From CAVVXX01 sp963707975 (GTDB lineage Bacteria > Pseudomonadota > Alphaproteobacteria > Micropepsales > Micropepsaceae), in contig OY970177.1 in the NCBI GenBank assembly GCA_963707975.1, positions 744,001 to 808,000 of the forward strand: a stretch of DNA of 64,000 nt, given 5' to 3'. The stretch's first letter is position 1. The number at the start of each line of letters is the position of its first letter. Shown here one piece after another: positions 8,215 to 15,923 of this stretch. A model generated the notes under the pieces. It was given only the letters and a program-made list of their open reading frames with translations, was not told the DNA's origin and made no database searches. Made by a program: the position numbers and the translations under genes.

Positions 8215-9621
8215 ATGAAATTTAACTCACGTGCCGTTGTCATTTTCGCTCTGCTTCTGGCCGGCTGCGGCTTCCATGCGCCCCAGCCAAAAATCACGCC
8301 GCCAGTTGCCACGCCCACCGCTCCCACCTCGACGCTCGATGCCGAATTGCGCCTGCCAGCCAGCGAGATCGCCAAGCTCCTTAACGACAAGACCGAGAAC
8401 CAGATCGCGCGCCTCGACGGCAAGCATGTGAAATGCCCGTTAGGCAAATGCGAACTCGATCTTCTCGCCACTCGCAATGGGCCCATCACCGTCAACCTGC
8501 AAGGCGACAGGCTGGCGCTCAGCCTGCCATTCAACATCGATGCGCGAATTCGCCTCAAAATGCCGCTGATGAAAACCTCGGGCCAGGGGCAAGGCACCGG
8601 TCTTGCGACCGCCACCAGTGCATTTTCGATTACGCCCGATTGGGAATTGCATTCTAAAACGCAAGGCACGATCGAATTCTCGCATGCGGATTTGCAGATC
8701 GGGCCGGTGAGCGCGGAGTTGAGCGATTTTCTCAATGACGAGTCAGATGAGATTGCGCATCCCCTGTTCAAGGAAATCGATTCCCAACTGCCCAAATGGG
8801 CCAATCTGCAAAAACGCGTGGCTCAATTATGGGCGAAAGCGGCGATGCCAATTCCGGTAGGCAAGAACCCATCCATATTTTTGCTGCTGTCGCCACAGCG
8901 CGTTTTCGTGTCGCCGCCTCATGCCGAGGGGAACGCGCTGGTGGTGGCGCTGGGGCTTGCAATTCAGGCGCGCGTTGTGGTCGGCGACCGGCCCAATGTC
9001 GCAGTGATACCGCCACTGCCGGCGCCCGAGCCGATGCGCGGCAAGCCGGAATCGCGTTTCCATCTGCTGGTGCCTGCCATACTGCCCTATAGCGAGGCGG
9101 TGCGGCTTGCCAGCGAACAGATCGCCAAACACCCCATCAGCATCGGCAATTCCACCGCGGTCAAGATTTCAGATTTGCAGATTTTGCCGTCGCGCGACGA
9201 TGTGGTGGTGGCTGCGCGCTTCTGCATTTCGCCTAGCTGGGATCCCTTCGGCTGGTTCGATGCCTGTGGGCAAGGCTATTTGCGCGGGACGCCGGTGTTC
9301 GACGCCGCCACGGGCGTTCTCAGGATCACCAAGATCGCCTACGATACGGACACCTTGAGCGCGCTGGTGGGCCAGTGGAGCGGGCTTGCGGGACCAGATT
9401 TCATCAGCGAATTAGAGAAGCGTTTCACCTTCGATCTTTCGGGCCAGATTACCAAGCTCAAGGATCAGGTGGAGAAAGCGCTCGCAAAAGGTACGGGAGG
9501 CGACCTTTCGGTTTCGGGCCAAATGGAAAGCTTCGGCGCGCCGGAACTTAGCTGGACCAAGGATGGCTTCATCGCCTCCTTCACCGCCGAAGGTGCGGTC
9601 AAGACGGCCTATCAACCGTGA
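8215..9621 (+). CDS. DUF4403 lipoprotein
   Basis: A 468-aa exported protein. The signal peptide ends in a lipobox LLAGC (Cys at about residue 18), so it should be a lipoprotein. It is followed by a Pro/Thr-rich linker and a repeat of beta-rich domains resembling DUF4403, a lipid-binding-tunnel-like (TULIP/BPI) family of envelope proteins of unknown function. No catalytic motif is visible. It is 46 bases downstream of the PuuD-like gene. An outer-membrane location is inferred, since no retention Asp follows the lipobox Cys. Confidence 0.72.
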   Translation: MKFNSRAVVIFALLLAGCGFHAPQPKITPPVATPTAPTSTLDAELRLPASEIAKLLNDKTENQIARLDGKHVKCPLGKCELDLLATRNGPITVNLQGDRLALSLPFNIDARIRLKMPLMKTSGQGQGTGLATATSAFSITPDWELHSKTQGTIEFSHADLQIGPVSAELSDFLNDESDEIAHPLFKEIDSQLPKWANLQKRVAQLWAKAAMPIPVGKNPSIFLLLSPQRVFVSPPHAEGNALVVALGLAIQARVVVGDRPNVAVIPPLPAPEPMRGKPESRFHLLVPAILPYSEAVRLASEQIAKHPISIGNSTAVKISDLQILPSRDDVVVAARFCISPSWDPFGWFDACGQGYLRGTPVFDAATGVLRITKIAYDTDTLSALVGQWSGLAGPDFISELEKRFTFDLSGQITKLKDQVEKALAKGTGGDLSVSGQMESFGAPELSWTKDGFIASFTAEGAVKTAYQP

Positions 9622-9663
9622 CCCGCGCGTGACCGGGGCTACGCCCACTGCTAGAATGCACGC

Positions 9664-9720
9664 ATGATCCGGAAACGCGCACTGCTGATCCTTTGCGCCC
9701 GCATCGGCTTTAATCCCTAG
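9664..9720 (+). other. Possible 18-codon leader ORF before the aminotransferase
   Basis: An ATG-initiated ORF of 18 codons (MIRKRALLILCARIGFNP) ends directly before a perfect 8-bp hairpin at 9733-9751, which itself precedes the aminotransferase start at 9793. The arrangement resembles an attenuation leader, but there is no run of one amino-acid codon and only a weak T-rich stretch after the hairpin. It could equally be chance. Not counted as a confirmed gene. Confidence 0.25.
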
Positions 9721-9732
9721 CCGATTGCGCAG

Positions 9733-9751
9733 GCCCGCGCCGTGCGCGGGC
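9733..9751 (+). promoter_or_regulatory. GC-rich hairpin in the 5' leader of the aminotransferase gene
   Basis: The arms GCCCGCGC (9733-9740) and GCGCGGGC (9744-9751) are perfect complements around a 3-base loop. The bases that follow are only moderately T-rich, so this is a weak intrinsic terminator at best. It could be an attenuator, or the terminator of the upstream lipoprotein gene. Confidence 0.35.
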
Positions 9752-9792
9752 CGTTCTCGTTTCCGGTTTCATTCCATCAGACAGGGATTGCC

Positions 9793-11184
9793 ATGGTTTC
9801 CGAACACCACAACCTTACCAAGCATTGGCGCGCGCTCGATGCCGCGCACCATCTCCACCCCTTCACCGATACGTTGGCGCTTAACAAAGAGGGCGTGCGC
9901 ATTATCACCAAGGGCAAGGGCGTTTATCTGTGGGATTCGGAAGGAGCGAAAATCATCGATGGCATGGCGGGCCTCTGGTGCGTGCAGGTGGGTTACGGCA
10001 ACGAGAAGCTGGCGCGTGCGGGTTATGAGACGCTTGTGACGCTTTCCTATTACAATAACTTCTTCAAGACCACGAACCCGTGGGTGGTGGAGCTGGCCGC
10101 CAAGCTTGCCGGCATTCTCCCCCAAGGCCACGCGCATATTTTGTTCGCCAATTCCGGGTCCGAGGCCAACGATACCGCGCTCAAGCTCATGCGCTATTAC
10201 TGGAACCTGAAAGGCAAGCGCGACAAGAAAATCCATCTGTCACGCGAATATTCCTATCACGGCGTCACCATGGCGGCGGCCTCGCTGTCAGGGCTCACGC
10301 CGATGCATCCGCAATGGGATTTACCGTTGCCGGGTTTTGCCAAAGTGCCGACGCCCTATTGGTATGGCGCGAAGGCTGCAGGCTATGGCGATATCGGCGC
10401 GGATGAATTCGGGCTGCTGATCGCGAAGAAACTGGAAGAAAAAATCCTGGAGCTGGGCGCCGATCGCGTCGCCTCGTTCTCGGCCGAGCCGGTGCAGGGC
10501 GCGGGCGGCCTGATAATCCCGCCCGCCACTTATTGGCCCGAAGTGCAACGCATCTGCCGCAAATACGACGTGTTGCTGCATCTGGATGAAGTGGTCACCG
10601 GCTTCGGGCGGCTGGGTGAATGGTTCGGCGCTCAATATTACGGCATCGCCCCTGACATAATGACTATGGCGAAGGGGCTGTCGTCGGGCTATCAGCCCAT
10701 TTCGGCAATCTCATTAGGCAGTCGCATGGGCAATACGATCGCCAATGCAGGCGAGGAACTCGTCCACGGCTATACCTATTCCGGCCATCCGGTGGCGTGC
10801 GCGGTGGCGCTCAAAAATCTGGAGGTGCTGGAAAGCGAAAAAATCATTGCACGCGTGAAGCACTCCATCGGACCCTATTTTCAGAAGCTGTTAAACAGGA
10901 CCTTCGAGGGCCATCCGCTGGTGGGCGAAGTGCGCTGTGTCGGCCTTCTGGCCGCCATAGAATTGGTCGAGAACAAGAAGGAACGCGGCTTCTACCCGCG
11001 CGATAGGGACATCGGCACGCATTGCCGCAATTATTGTTTTAGCAGCGGCCTCATCATGCGCGCCATCCGCGACACCATGGTGCTCTCGCCGCCGCTCGTC
11101 ATAACCGAAGCCGAGGTCGACGAAATTGTGGACAAGGCGAAACGCTGTATCGATTTGACCGCCAAGGATCTGGGCAAATTGTAA
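9793..11184 (+). CDS. Class III omega-amino acid aminotransferase
   Basis: A PLP enzyme of 463 aa in the fold-type I class III group (beta-alanine/GABA/putrescine-pyruvate transaminases such as SpuC). Motifs are FANSGSEANDTALKL for phosphate binding, LHLDEVVTGFGR, and MAKGLSSGYQP with the PLP lysine at about residue 294, then TYSGHPVACA. I chose ATG 9793, which follows an AGGGA ribosome site; a longer frame from 9742 lacks support. It would make semialdehydes from omega-amino acids, a natural feed for mmsA at 3486. Exact substrate unknown. Confidence 0.88.
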   Translation: MVSEHHNLTKHWRALDAAHHLHPFTDTLALNKEGVRIITKGKGVYLWDSEGAKIIDGMAGLWCVQVGYGNEKLARAGYETLVTLSYYNNFFKTTNPWVVELAAKLAGILPQGHAHILFANSGSEANDTALKLMRYYWNLKGKRDKKIHLSREYSYHGVTMAAASLSGLTPMHPQWDLPLPGFAKVPTPYWYGAKAAGYGDIGADEFGLLIAKKLEEKILELGADRVASFSAEPVQGAGGLIIPPATYWPEVQRICRKYDVLLHLDEVVTGFGRLGEWFGAQYYGIAPDIMTMAKGLSSGYQPISAISLGSRMGNTIANAGEELVHGYTYSGHPVACAVALKNLEVLESEKIIARVKHSIGPYFQKLLNRTFEGHPLVGEVRCVGLLAAIELVENKKERGFYPRDRDIGTHCRNYCFSSGLIMRAIRDTMVLSPPLVITEAEVDEIVDKAKRCIDLTAKDLGKL

Positions 11185-11314
11185 GGCCGGATAGGCCGCG
11201 AAAAACCCCTGCCCCCATACTGCCTCCGGTCTCAAAAGCCGCCACTGGCTACATGTTGCGATTCGGCAACTGTCATTACATTTTCGTGATTTTTGAGCCT
11301 TACGAAGAAAAAAG

Positions 11315-11343
11315 TTGAAAACTGTGACTTCTCTGCATAGACT
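11315..11343 (+). promoter_or_regulatory. Sigma-70-type promoter of the candidate sRNA
   Basis: TTGAAA at 11315-11320, a 17-base spacer, then TAGACT at 11338-11343. This is close to the vegetative consensus with ideal spacing. It lies on the plus strand about 130 bases after the aminotransferase stop, and no protein gene follows on that strand. Transcription would start near 11350. Confidence 0.65.
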
Positions 11344-11349
11344 GTTTTT

Positions 11350-11496
11350 CGGGTGGACGTAATCAGTTCCGGCCTGCATCGCCCCCCCGCTCGCATGCCG
11401 GACAACGTCCCCATCGGTACCGGTCATCCCCTCCCGGTACCAGCGCGTAACGGCGCATTTGACGCCCGGTCAGCTTGTCTGACCGGGCGTCTTTTT
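11350..11496 (+). ncRNA. Candidate trans-acting small RNA with C-rich loops
   Basis: About 147 nt between a good promoter (11315-11343) and a strong intrinsic terminator (11461-11496), with no matching protein gene. Two further hairpins precede the terminator. Stem CCGGC/GCCGG extended by TGC/GCA (11369-11401) carries a loop with seven consecutive C. A perfect 8-bp stem GGTACCGG/CCGGTACC (11416-11441) has the loop TCATCCCCTC. C-rich loops in stable hairpins are the usual seed for pairing to ribosome-binding sites in alphaproteobacterial sRNAs. The family is not identified. The 5' end is inferred from the promoter. Confidence 0.6.
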
Positions 11497-12116
11497 ATCT
11501 GTTCAGACATCGTTACCCGCCGCATCGTGAGGTTCAGCCGACCGCCTTCAGGGATAAGACGCGAGCTGCCCGCCAGCACCTTGTCGATGCCGTGATAGGC
11601 CATGCGCGCCGGGCCCCCGAATACCAACACGTCGCCAGATTGAAGCGTGAGCGAGCGCGTGGGGTCTTTGCGCGAGGGCCCACCTATGCGGAACAGCGCG
11701 CTGTCGCCAAGCGAAACGGAAAGCACGGGCGCCTCGCGCGCCTCTTCGTCCGCGTCGCGGTGCAGCCCCATGCGGGCCTGCCCGCGGTAGAAATTGACCA
11801 AGCAGCACTCGGGAGCTGCATTGTAGTTCGTGGTCTCGGCCCACAGCTCAAGCAGCATTGGCGGAATGGCGGGCCACGCCACGCCCGTATGCGGATGAAA
11901 CTTCTCGTACCGATAGCCTTGTTCGTCCGACACCCAGCCCAAGGATCCGAAATTGGTCATCTCAACCGAAAACGGCCTGCCCGATTTCGGCATGCGCGGG
12001 ATATAGAACGGCGCCTTCTCCACCCGCGCCAGCACCTCGTTCAGCAAGGTGGTTTGCTCGGATGCGGATAGTCTTCCCTGCCACAGCGTGATGCCAGGCG
12101 CGATATCGAGCTTCAC
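11424..12116 (-). CDS. alkB: AlkB-family 2-oxoglutarate/Fe(II) dioxygenase
   Basis: A 230-aa enzyme that oxidatively removes alkyl groups such as 1-methyladenine and 3-methylcytosine from nucleic acid. Iron ligands are His119 and Asp121 (GLHRDADEE) and His175 (MAYHGID). The 2-oxoglutarate arginines are in GGRLNLTMRR at about 191-200. I chose GTG 12116 because it overlaps the stop of the upstream phosphatase gene (GTGA); the longer frame to 12281 lies inside that gene. About 28 residues after the usual family end (RRVT) form an unusual tail, encoded opposite the sRNA terminator. Confidence 0.9.
   Translation of the reverse strand: MKLDIAPGITLWQGRLSASEQTTLLNEVLARVEKAPFYIPRMPKSGRPFSVEMTNFGSLGWVSDEQGYRYEKFHPHTGVAWPAIPPMLLELWAETTNYNAAPECCLVNFYRGQARMGLHRDADEEAREAPVLSVSLGDSALFRIGGPSRKDPTRSLTLQSGDVLVFGGPARMAYHGIDKVLAGSSRLIPEGGRLNLTMRRVTMSEQIKRRPVRQADRASNAPLRAGTGRG
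11461..11496 (+). terminator. Rho-independent terminator of the candidate sRNA
   Basis: A perfect 13-bp stem (GACGCCCGGTCAG at 11461-11473 with its complement at 11479-11491), a 5-base loop, and TTTTT at 11492-11496. The T-run is on the plus strand, so it ends plus-strand transcription. It is also read antisense inside the C-terminal tail of alkB. Confidence 0.85.
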
Positions 12117-12718
12117 GTCGCTTGCCGTTTGAAGCGCTGAACGCCGCCATGGCTTTGGGCCAGCCCATGCGCATCCAGCCAGGCGGCAAAGCGCTCTGGT
12201 TCGTAATTTTTGCGCGCCCATTCGTTCAGGCGTTCTCCACGCGCGTCCTCGATAGCGAAAACGGGAAACTGTTTCAGCCAATTCTGCTGGCGCTTGGGCA
12301 GGTGCAGATAAGGCCAGGCGGCGAATTGCACTTGCGCTTCATCAAGTGCGTTAGCGCCCTTTTTCTGCAGCAGATAAAGAGCGGCTGCGAAGCTCGTGCG
12401 GTCCTGCCCGCCCGAGCATTTGATCAAGAGCGGCAATTTGGCCGCCTCGAAAGCCTCGAACAGCGAAACCATCACCTCTCGCGCGGGCAGGCGGCGCGAA
12501 TTGAGCTTCACGTCGAAGCGGGCGATGCCAAGTTCGCGGCAAATGCGCCCTTCACGGTGCCACCAGGAAAAGCGCGGGTTCTCGCCTCGAAGATTGATCA
12601 GGCTGCGAAAGCCATGGCCCGCCAGGAAGGCGCGATAAAATCCGAGGTAAGGCTGCGCCGAGCGGGCGACGCCATCGGTAACCCAATGCAAATTGTAGAG
12701 CCGGTCGAGCAGCGCCAT
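12113..12718 (-). CDS. Tyrosine/dual-specificity phosphatase family protein
   Basis: A 201-aa protein with the cysteine-phosphatase P-loop KCSGGQDRTS (Cys101, Arg107), the form seen in bacterial proteins of the Y-phosphatase 2/3 type, and an N-terminal INLRGENP segment typical of that group. I chose ATG 12718; a TTG 48 bases upstream is the alternative. Its stop overlaps the alkB start by 4 bases, so the two are coupled. The substrate may be phosphotyrosine, a phosphoinositide-like compound or another phosphoester. Confidence 0.8.
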   Translation of the reverse strand: MALLDRLYNLHWVTDGVARSAQPYLGFYRAFLAGHGFRSLINLRGENPRFSWWHREGRICRELGIARFDVKLNSRRLPAREVMVSLFEAFEAAKLPLLIKCSGGQDRTSFAAALYLLQKKGANALDEAQVQFAAWPYLHLPKRQQNWLKQFPVFAIEDARGERLNEWARKNYEPERFAAWLDAHGLAQSHGGVQRFKRQAT

Positions 12719-12775
12719 GGAATGTGGGCCTAACGCTCCTTGGGCCCTCAAGGCAAGCAAGACCAAGGGCTTTGC

Positions 12776-12803
12776 TTGACTGGCGGGGGTCGGCGGCTAT
12801 ATT
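12776..12803 (+). promoter_or_regulatory. Promoter of rplU-rpmA
   Basis: TTGACT at 12776-12781, a 16-base spacer, then TATATT at 12798-12803. This is a near-consensus vegetative promoter about 60 bases before the rplU start, as expected for a ribosomal protein operon. Confidence 0.75.
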
Positions 12804-12863
12804 GCCCGCCTTCCGCTTGACCCCAAGGTGCTTGCGGGGCTGATTTTACCCAAGGATTTCAAG

Positions 12864-13178
12864 ATGTTCGCGGTCATCCGCACGGGCGGAAAACAATACA
12901 AGGTGACGAAAGACGACGTGCTCGATGTCGAACGCCTTGCCGGCGATGCCGGTGCCAAAATCACTTTCGCCGAAGTGCTGCTCTTGGGGGGCAAGAGCCC
13001 CAAACACGGCAAGCCGCTTATTTCTGGCGCCTTGGTGGCGGCCGAAATTGTGGCGCAGAAGCGCGCGCCCAAGGTGGTCGCCTTCAAGAAGAAGCGGCGC
13101 AAGAACACGCACAGAAAGCGCGGCCATCGCCAGGAGCTGACGACGGTGCGCATCACGGACATTAAGGCGGGCGGATAA
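12864..13178 (+). CDS. rplU: 50S ribosomal protein L21
   Basis: A 104-aa 23S rRNA-binding protein of the large subunit. The start MFAVIRTGGKQYKV matches the family precisely, so ATG 12864 is right and the 12-residue longer frame is not. The conserved basic segment KKRRKNTHRKRGHRQ lies in the C-terminal third. Its stop codon shares one base with the rpmA start (TAATG), so the pair is translationally coupled. Confidence 0.97.
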   Translation: MFAVIRTGGKQYKVTKDDVLDVERLAGDAGAKITFAEVLLLGGKSPKHGKPLISGALVAAEIVAQKRAPKVVAFKKKRRKNTHRKRGHRQELTTVRITDIKAGG

Positions 13179-13441
13179 TGGCGCACAAAAAGGCAGGTGG
13201 CTCTTCGCGCAACGGGCGCAACTCGGCGGGGCAAAGGCTCGGCGTGAAATGCTTTGCGGGCGAAACCGTGCTGCCCGGCAACATCCTGGTGCGCCAGCGC
13301 GGCACGAAACTTTTTCCGGGCCGCAATGTGAGCATGGGCAAAGATCACACGATTTTCGCCACCATTGGCGGCAAGGTCGAATACCGCAAGGGTTACAAGC
13401 GGCGCACCTATGTGTCGGTGACGCCGGAAGCAAAAAACTAG
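13178..13441 (+). CDS. rpmA: 50S ribosomal protein L27
   Basis: An 87-aa ribosomal protein whose N-terminal tail reaches the peptidyl-transferase centre. It starts MAHKKAGGSSRNGRNS and has the conserved GQRLGVKCF and GNILVRQRG segments. No Firmicute-style N-terminal extension is present. It directly overlaps rplU and is followed by an intrinsic terminator. Confidence 0.97.
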   Translation: MAHKKAGGSSRNGRNSAGQRLGVKCFAGETVLPGNILVRQRGTKLFPGRNVSMGKDHTIFATIGGKVEYRKGYKRRTYVSVTPEAKN

Positions 13442-13481
13442 GCGGCCAGACATCGGCTGCTATAAGGCGGCCCATTCGAAC

Positions 13482-13515
13482 AAGGGAGATGGTCCGCCAT
13501 CTCCCTTTTGTTTTT
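13482..13515 (+). terminator. Intrinsic terminator after rpmA
   Basis: An 11-bp stem (AAGGGAGATGG at 13482-13492 with its complement at 13497-13507), a TCCG loop, and a T-rich run up to 13515. It closes the rplU-rpmA transcript. Confidence 0.85.
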
Positions 13516-13542
13516 GGATCCGCGGAGATTTAGAAAAACATC

Positions 13543-14103
13543 ATGAGCAAGCTCGTCATCAAGCCGCTGACACCCGGGCGCTGGCCGCAATATGAAAAGC
13601 TGGTGGGGCCGAATGGCGCTTCCAGCGGTTGCTGGTGCATGTGGTGGCGGCTGCCGAATAAGGAATACCGGACTGGGCAGGGCGCCACCAACAAAGCGCG
13701 CTTCAAGCGCTTGGTGAAGCGCGGCCCGCCGCCGGGGTTACTCGCCTTCGAAAGCGATAAGGCCGTGGGCTGGTGCGCGGTTTGCCCGCGCAAGCGATTG
13801 CCGGCGCTCGATCGCTCACACAATCTGGCTCGCGTCGACGACATGCCTGTGTGGTCGGCTTCCTGTTTCTTCGTTAAACGCAGCGAACGTGGCAAGGGCA
13901 TCAGCGGCGCGTTGATCGAAGCAGCACTTGCCTATGCGAATGACATGAGCGCGCCCACACTGGAAGCCTATCCCTGGGACGTGAAGGTGAAAAAAGCGCC
14001 ACCTGGCATCTATACCGGCACCGCTTCCGCATTCGAGCGCGCTGGATTCATAGTGGTGGCGCGGCGCGCGCCACACCGGCCCGTAATGCGCTATATGTTC
14101 TGA
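13543..14103 (+). CDS. GNAT-family N-acetyltransferase
   Basis: A 186-aa protein with an acetyltransferase fold. A Cys/Trp-rich N-terminal element GCWCMWWR, found in a subgroup of uncharacterised GNATs, is followed by the acetyl-CoA loop RSERGKGISGALIEAAL (about 112-128) and an AFERAGF segment near the C-terminus. The acceptor substrate is unknown. It lies between rpmA and obgE, 8 bases from obgE, and may be co-transcribed with it. Confidence 0.82.
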   Translation: MSKLVIKPLTPGRWPQYEKLVGPNGASSGCWCMWWRLPNKEYRTGQGATNKARFKRLVKRGPPPGLLAFESDKAVGWCAVCPRKRLPALDRSHNLARVDDMPVWSASCFFVKRSERGKGISGALIEAALAYANDMSAPTLEAYPWDVKVKKAPPGIYTGTASAFERAGFIVVARRAPHRPVMRYMF

Positions 14104-14111
14104 GACCCGCA

Positions 14112-15149
14112 ATGAAGTTTCTTGATGCCGCCAAGATTTTTATCCGCTCGGGCAATGGCGGTAGCGGCTGCGTGTCGTTTAGGCGAGAAAAGTTTATCGA
14201 ATATGGCGGACCCAATGGCGGCGACGGCGGCAAGGGCGGCGACGTGTGGGCGGAAGCGGTCGAGAACCTCAACACGCTGATCGATTACCGCTATCAGCAG
14301 CACATGGTGGCCGAGAACGGCCGCCACGGCATGGGCAAGGAAATGTCGGGGGCAGGCGGCAAAGACATTGTTGTCAAGTTGCCGGTAGGCACGCAGATTT
14401 ACGAGCTCGACGATGAAACCCTGATCGCTGATCTCGCAAAGGCGGGCGAACGTGTGCTGCTGCTGAAGGGGGGCAAGGGTGGCCGCGGCAATGCGCATTT
14501 CAAAAGCTCGACCAATCGCGCGCCCCGGCGCGCCGACCCGGGCAAATCAGGCGAGGAAAAATGGATCTGGCTGAGGCTGAAGCTGATCGCCGATGTAGGG
14601 CTGGTGGGGCTCCCCAATGCCGGCAAGTCCACGTTTCTTGCCCGCGTCAGCCAAGCCACGCCCAAGATCGCTGATTACCCTTTCACCACGCTCAATCCGC
14701 AATTGGGCGTGGTGCGCGCGGGCTCAATCGATTTTGTGCTGGCCGATTTGCCTGGCCTGATCGAGGGCGCGCATGAAGGGGCGGGGCTTGGCACGCGGTT
14801 TCTTGGCCACGCCGAACGCACGGGCGTGATTTTGCATCTGATTGACGGCACCGAAGACGACGTCGCGCGGAATTACCAAACTATCCGTGGCGAGCTGGAA
14901 GCCTATGGTCACGGCTTGAGCGAAAAACCTGAAATCGTGGCGCTTAACAAGGTGGATGCCATTCCCAAATACGAACTCGCCAAAAAGCGCAAGGCTCTGG
15001 TCAAGGCAGCGAGTCAAAACGTATTGCTGCTCTCCGGCGTTTCGGGCGAAGGCGCGGATGAAGTGCTGCACGCGCTAGCGCGCGAGTTGGAAAAGCAGCG
15101 CGCCTCCGGCCGTGAGCCTACCCAACCCAAGCGGGGCTGGGCGCCGTGA
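14112..15149 (+). CDS. obgE: GTPase Obg/CgtA
   Basis: A 345-aa GTPase needed for 50S assembly and linked to cell-cycle control in Caulobacter. The N-terminal glycine-rich Obg fold (about 1-158, e.g. RSGNGGSGCVSFRREK) is followed by the G domain with P-loop GLPNAGKST, DLPGLIEGAHEGAGLG and NKVD. It overlaps nadD by 4 bases (GTGA), giving the order obgE-nadD-rsfS-rlmH that is conserved in the class. Confidence 0.97.
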   Translation: MKFLDAAKIFIRSGNGGSGCVSFRREKFIEYGGPNGGDGGKGGDVWAEAVENLNTLIDYRYQQHMVAENGRHGMGKEMSGAGGKDIVVKLPVGTQIYELDDETLIADLAKAGERVLLLKGGKGGRGNAHFKSSTNRAPRRADPGKSGEEKWIWLRLKLIADVGLVGLPNAGKSTFLARVSQATPKIADYPFTTLNPQLGVVRAGSIDFVLADLPGLIEGAHEGAGLGTRFLGHAERTGVILHLIDGTEDDVARNYQTIRGELEAYGHGLSEKPEIVALNKVDAIPKYELAKKRKALVKAASQNVLLLSGVSGEGADEVLHALARELEKQRASGREPTQPKRGWAP

Positions 15150-15751
15150 CGCAGGCTGTCAGCGCGCCTGGGCCGGTTAGGGTAGGATTACGCATCGGGC
15201 TGCTGGGCGGCTCGTTCAATCCCGCACACGCGGGCCATCTGCATGCGAGCAAGGTTGCGCTTACACAACTCAAGCTCGATTATGTCTGGTGGCTGGTGTC
15301 GCCCCAAAATCCTCTCAAAGAAAAAAAGCAGATGGCGCCTCTTGCGCGCCGCTTGGCCTTTGCCAAAAAGCGCGCCAGCGACAGGCGCATCCGGGTGACC
15401 GATATCGAAATGGCGCTGGGCACGCGCTACACGGTGGATACGCTCACCGCGCTAAATAGGCGCTTCCCCAAAGTGCATTTCGTCTGGCTAATGGGCAGCG
15501 ACACTTTCATCCAATTGCCCCAATGGCGCCGCTGGCAGCGGATTTTTGCACTTGCTCCCATGGCGGTCGTTCCACGCCCTGGCACGGCGCTGGCGGCAAG
15601 GCGCTGCAAGGCGGCCAGGCGTTTCGCTGCAGAGCGCGTGTCAGCAAGTGAACTTTTCCTTAAGGAGCCCCCCGCCTGGGCCATTTTGCGCGCGCGCGGC
15701 GTGCCCGCCAGCGCCACACGCATTCGGGCGCGATCGTCATGGAACCGATAA
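15146..15751 (+). CDS. nadD: Nicotinate-nucleotide adenylyltransferase
   Basis: A 201-aa enzyme that adenylates nicotinate mononucleotide in NAD synthesis. Motifs are GLLGGSFNPAHAGH (nucleotide binding, HxGH), WLVSPQNPLK, WLMGSDTFIQL and a C-terminal SATRIR signature. The start is GTG 15146, overlapping the obgE stop. The 20-odd residues before the first motif are typical of alphaproteobacterial members. Confidence 0.93.
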   Translation: MTQAVSAPGPVRVGLRIGLLGGSFNPAHAGHLHASKVALTQLKLDYVWWLVSPQNPLKEKKQMAPLARRLAFAKKRASDRRIRVTDIEMALGTRYTVDTLTALNRRFPKVHFVWLMGSDTFIQLPQWRRWQRIFALAPMAVVPRPGTALAARRCKAARRFAAERVSASELFLKEPPAWAILRARGVPASATRIRARSSWNR

Positions 15752-15923
15752 GGGTCACGTGTTATATATATTTCGAATGCGAAAGGAGGCCGTGGCACAA
15801 GCATGAGGACAGCGCGTTCGCACCAGTGCGCCCGGTCTCTACCCGCATAGCCGGAGCCGCAAGAAGGAGCTGACCCTGACCCCGAGCGCCCAGAGTACAT
15901 CGCGTATCCCGAAATCCGAGCCT

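Noticed and set aside
11185..11314. Short GGCC repeats after the aminotransferase stop as a terminator
   Set aside because: The stem would be four base pairs and is followed by a run of A, not T.
15782..15806. Strong AAAGGAGG followed by a GTG (15792) that could begin an ORF
   Set aside because: It reads only four codons before TGA and the spacing is two bases, too short for initiation. I mention it only as part of the rsfS leader.
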